Of a stretch of DNA of 6,076 nucleotides, positions 5,029-6,076 are shown piece by piece (positions within the stretch are counted from its first letter, which is position 1; every line of letters begins with the position of its first letter). Under the pieces are notes generated by a model that was not told where the DNA came from, made no database searches, and saw nothing but the letters and a program-made list of their open reading frames with translations. Both the position numbers and the translations under genes were made by a program. This stretch comes from JBAYNS01 sp041678625 (GTDB lineage Bacteria > Patescibacteriota > Gracilibacteria > Peribacterales > Peribacteraceae): contig JBAYNS010000076.1 of assembly GCA_041678625.1 (NCBI GenBank), positions 1 to 6,076 of the forward strand, read 5' to 3'.

Positions 5029-6076
5029 AAGAGCGAGAGCTGATCTTCTGAAGTCTTCGTATTCTTCTTCTGCTTCTTTGGCCGCTTTGTCTTTGGCGGA
5101 GCTTTCTCTTTTTGTTTCTTATCAACCTTTCGACTTTCAGACCTTTCGACCTCCTGACCTTTCAATTTTTCAACCTGTAGATCTTTCTCTTGTGTAAGCT
5201 GTGCAAGGTGCTCCCTTATTCGCCTTCCGTATCCTTTCTGTTCAATACGTTTATCGAGAATGGTAACGTTCCCCTCTTTTGTCCGGTGGCGGCAGAATGT
5301 CCGCACAAGCCGGAAGAGCCGATGTTCCAGGCGTGGCAGCGTATATTCCTCAAACGCATTTTGGTAGTGCCCAGAGCGCGTGGAAAGAATGGGATCATTA
5401 GGGTGATCAAAGGGGAGAGTCTGAATAACAAGGTGATCGACCATATCGGGGTCCAGTGCCACCCCTTCATATGTCCATGGCGTAAGGAGCCATATACAGG
5501 GGGCTGGCGCAGCAGTGAACTCCGCTTGCATGCGCTCCAGGCCACCGCTTAAGTTCTGGCAAATAAGAGTGACACCCTGTTTTTCCAGAGCTTCGGTATA
5601 CCGTATAAAACATTCTTCAATCAGCCTGCGGCTGGAGAGCAGCATAATGACGCGTTTGCCGGGAAGATTATGCAGAAGAGACTCAACGGTCTGATCTGCC
5701 ACACAAGAAATATTCGGTATGCCGTCTTCTTCTGCAGATGGCGTAAGCTCCGTTGAGATAGATGGAGGCAAAATTGCCAAGAGCGTTTCGCTGCTTCCGT
5801 GCGGTATGAGGAGAGTGGTGGGGAAACGCTGATAGAGGTATTTATCAAGAAGATTGCTGATGTGTTCCGGAACCGATTGCAGATACTGGCTGCCGTTCTG
5901 CCTCTGTTCAATGAAGGCAATACGGCCAGCAAGAGCTGTGTGATCAAGGATACTGTGGAGATTCTGGAGCTGCTTAAAAACAACAGGCGTGATATCCGTG
6001 CGCTCCAGAAGATCCTCCAATCTTTCGCGCAAACCGGAAGTTTCGGGCGTGCGTAAGTGAGAAGAGTTGAGAAAGC
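5025..6076 (-). CDS. DinG/XPD-type DNA helicase, C-terminal part, with clamp-binding tail; 5'-truncated by the window edge
   Basis: The frame stays open to the right edge, so the gene starts outside; a TTG at 6032-6030 is in frame but lies within the protein. About 350 residues are visible. Residues below count from that TTG. They match the second helicase domain (Helicase_C_2) of DinG-like superfamily 2 helicases: GKRVIMLLSSRRLIEE (125-140), TPWTYEGVALDP (184-195, the place of the family's FWEGVDxPG motif), LPFDHPNDPI (206-215), FEEYTLPRLEHRLFRLVR (227-244, the motif VI region), and NVTILDKRIEQKGYG (255-269). Walker A, the iron-sulfur cysteines if any, and the DEAH box would lie upstream, out of view. 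Such enzymes unwind DNA 5' to 3' in repair and at R-loops. Motif VI is divergent: the usual QGxGRLIR reads HRLFRLVR. After about 285 comes a highly charged, lysine-rich linker, partly encoded by an 8-nt tandem repeat. The protein ends QLSLF, like a sliding-clamp binding motif. Family assignment is firm; precise role is not. Confidence 0.82.
   Translation of the reverse strand, partial: FLNSSHLRTPETSGLRERLEDLLERTDITPVVFKQLQNLHSILDHTALAGRIAFIEQRQNGSQYLQSVPEHISNLLDKYLYQRFPTTLLIPHGSSETLLAILPPSISTELTPSAEEDGIPNISCVADQTVESLLHNLPGKRVIMLLSSRRLIEECFIRYTEALEKQGVTLICQNLSGGLERMQAEFTAAPAPCIWLLTPWTYEGVALDPDMVDHLVIQTLPFDHPNDPILSTRSGHYQNAFEEYTLPRLEHRLFRLVRTFCRHRTKEGNVTILDKRIEQKGYGRRIREHLAQLTQEKDLQVEKLKGQEVERSESRKVDKKQKEKAPPKTKRPKKQKKNTKTSEDQLSLF
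5028..5042 (-). other. Sequence encoding a C-terminal sliding-clamp binding motif (QLSLF)
   Basis: The last five codons before the TAG encode Gln-Leu-Ser-Leu-Phe. This fits the known bacterial beta-clamp (DnaN) binding consensus QL[S/D]LF exactly. The preceding residues are acidic (SED), and the motif sits at the very end of a flexible, lysine-rich tail, the usual accessible position. Binding is inferred from the motif. Confidence 0.65.
5118..5181 (-). repeat. Degenerate 8-bp tandem repeat inside the helicase gene
   Basis: On the minus strand eight consecutive octamers can be cut without gaps: TCTACAGG, TTGAAAAA, TTGAAAGG, TCAGGAGG, TCGAAAGG, TCTGAAAG, TCGAAAGG, TTGATAAG. The consensus is TCGAAAGG. 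Three octamers equal 24 nt, so the protein shows an 8-residue rhythm (VEKLKGQE, VERSESRK, VDKKQKEK). The array lies between the helicase domain and the C-terminal tail. Confidence 0.75.

Noticed and set aside
5621..5983. Minus-strand open frame of 120 codons inside the helicase region, and overlapping plus-strand frames at 5190-5552 and 5799-6056
   Set aside because: The helicase frame carries clear family motifs over the same stretch, and these others are alternative-frame shadows.
6030..6032. TTG as the real start of the helicase gene
   Set aside because: The frame continues open to the window edge, and the family needs an upstream ATPase half, so the visible part is a C-terminal fragment.

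Overview
The window looks like a chromosomal piece of a bacterium with about 50% GC, most plausibly a member of the Candidate Phyla Radiation (Patescibacteria). This is inferred from several things together: a prepilin whose segment after the membrane helix (INPTKQLGDARNAQRRSDVN) is of a kind I associate with that group, a histidine kinase with an SHQLRTPL H-box, a divergent DinG-type helicase, and compact gene packing. The reading frames use the standard bacterial code. There are no in-frame TGA codons, so the TGA-as-glycine code of Gracilibacteria is unlikely.

Layout from left to right: (1) the 3' part of a type IV prepilin gene (1-424, +), closed by a strong hairpin terminator (445-474). 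(2) A compact promoter and a 744-residue membrane histidine kinase (523-2757, +) with an extracytoplasmic sensor, HAMP, PAS, HisKA and HATPase_c domains. No response regulator is visible. (3) On the minus strand and convergent with the kinase, the RNase P RNA gene rnpB (about 2812-3183), identified from its conserved regions and from the P1, P2, P3 and P4 pairings. (4) A 280-bp intergenic stretch (3184-3463) with the rnpB promoter, a G-quadruplex-type motif that doubles as one arm of a long inverted repeat, a stem-loop, and tRNA-like fragments. (5) tRNA-Thr(TGT) with encoded CCA (3464-3538, +). (6) A polyprenyl-phosphate sugar-1-phosphate transferase gene (3634-5028, +), which would start synthesis of a cell-surface glycan. 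(7) Convergent with it, the 3' part of a DinG/XPD-type helicase gene (5025-6076, -). The stop codons of these two genes interleave in a single CTAG.

The window is not an operon. It is a set of short transcription units in alternating orientation. Two genes concern the cell surface (pilin, glycan-initiating transferase), one concerns sensing, and two RNA genes are linked in function because RNase P trims tRNA 5' leaders. The most unusual part is the helicase C-terminus. A degenerate octanucleotide tandem repeat encodes part of a charged, lysine-rich linker, and the protein then ends in QLSLF, a consensus-type sliding-clamp (DnaN) binding motif. The second most unusual feature is a compensated base-pair change in the nearly invariant P4 helix of the RNase P RNA. 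I see no CRISPR array, insertion sequence or phage module.
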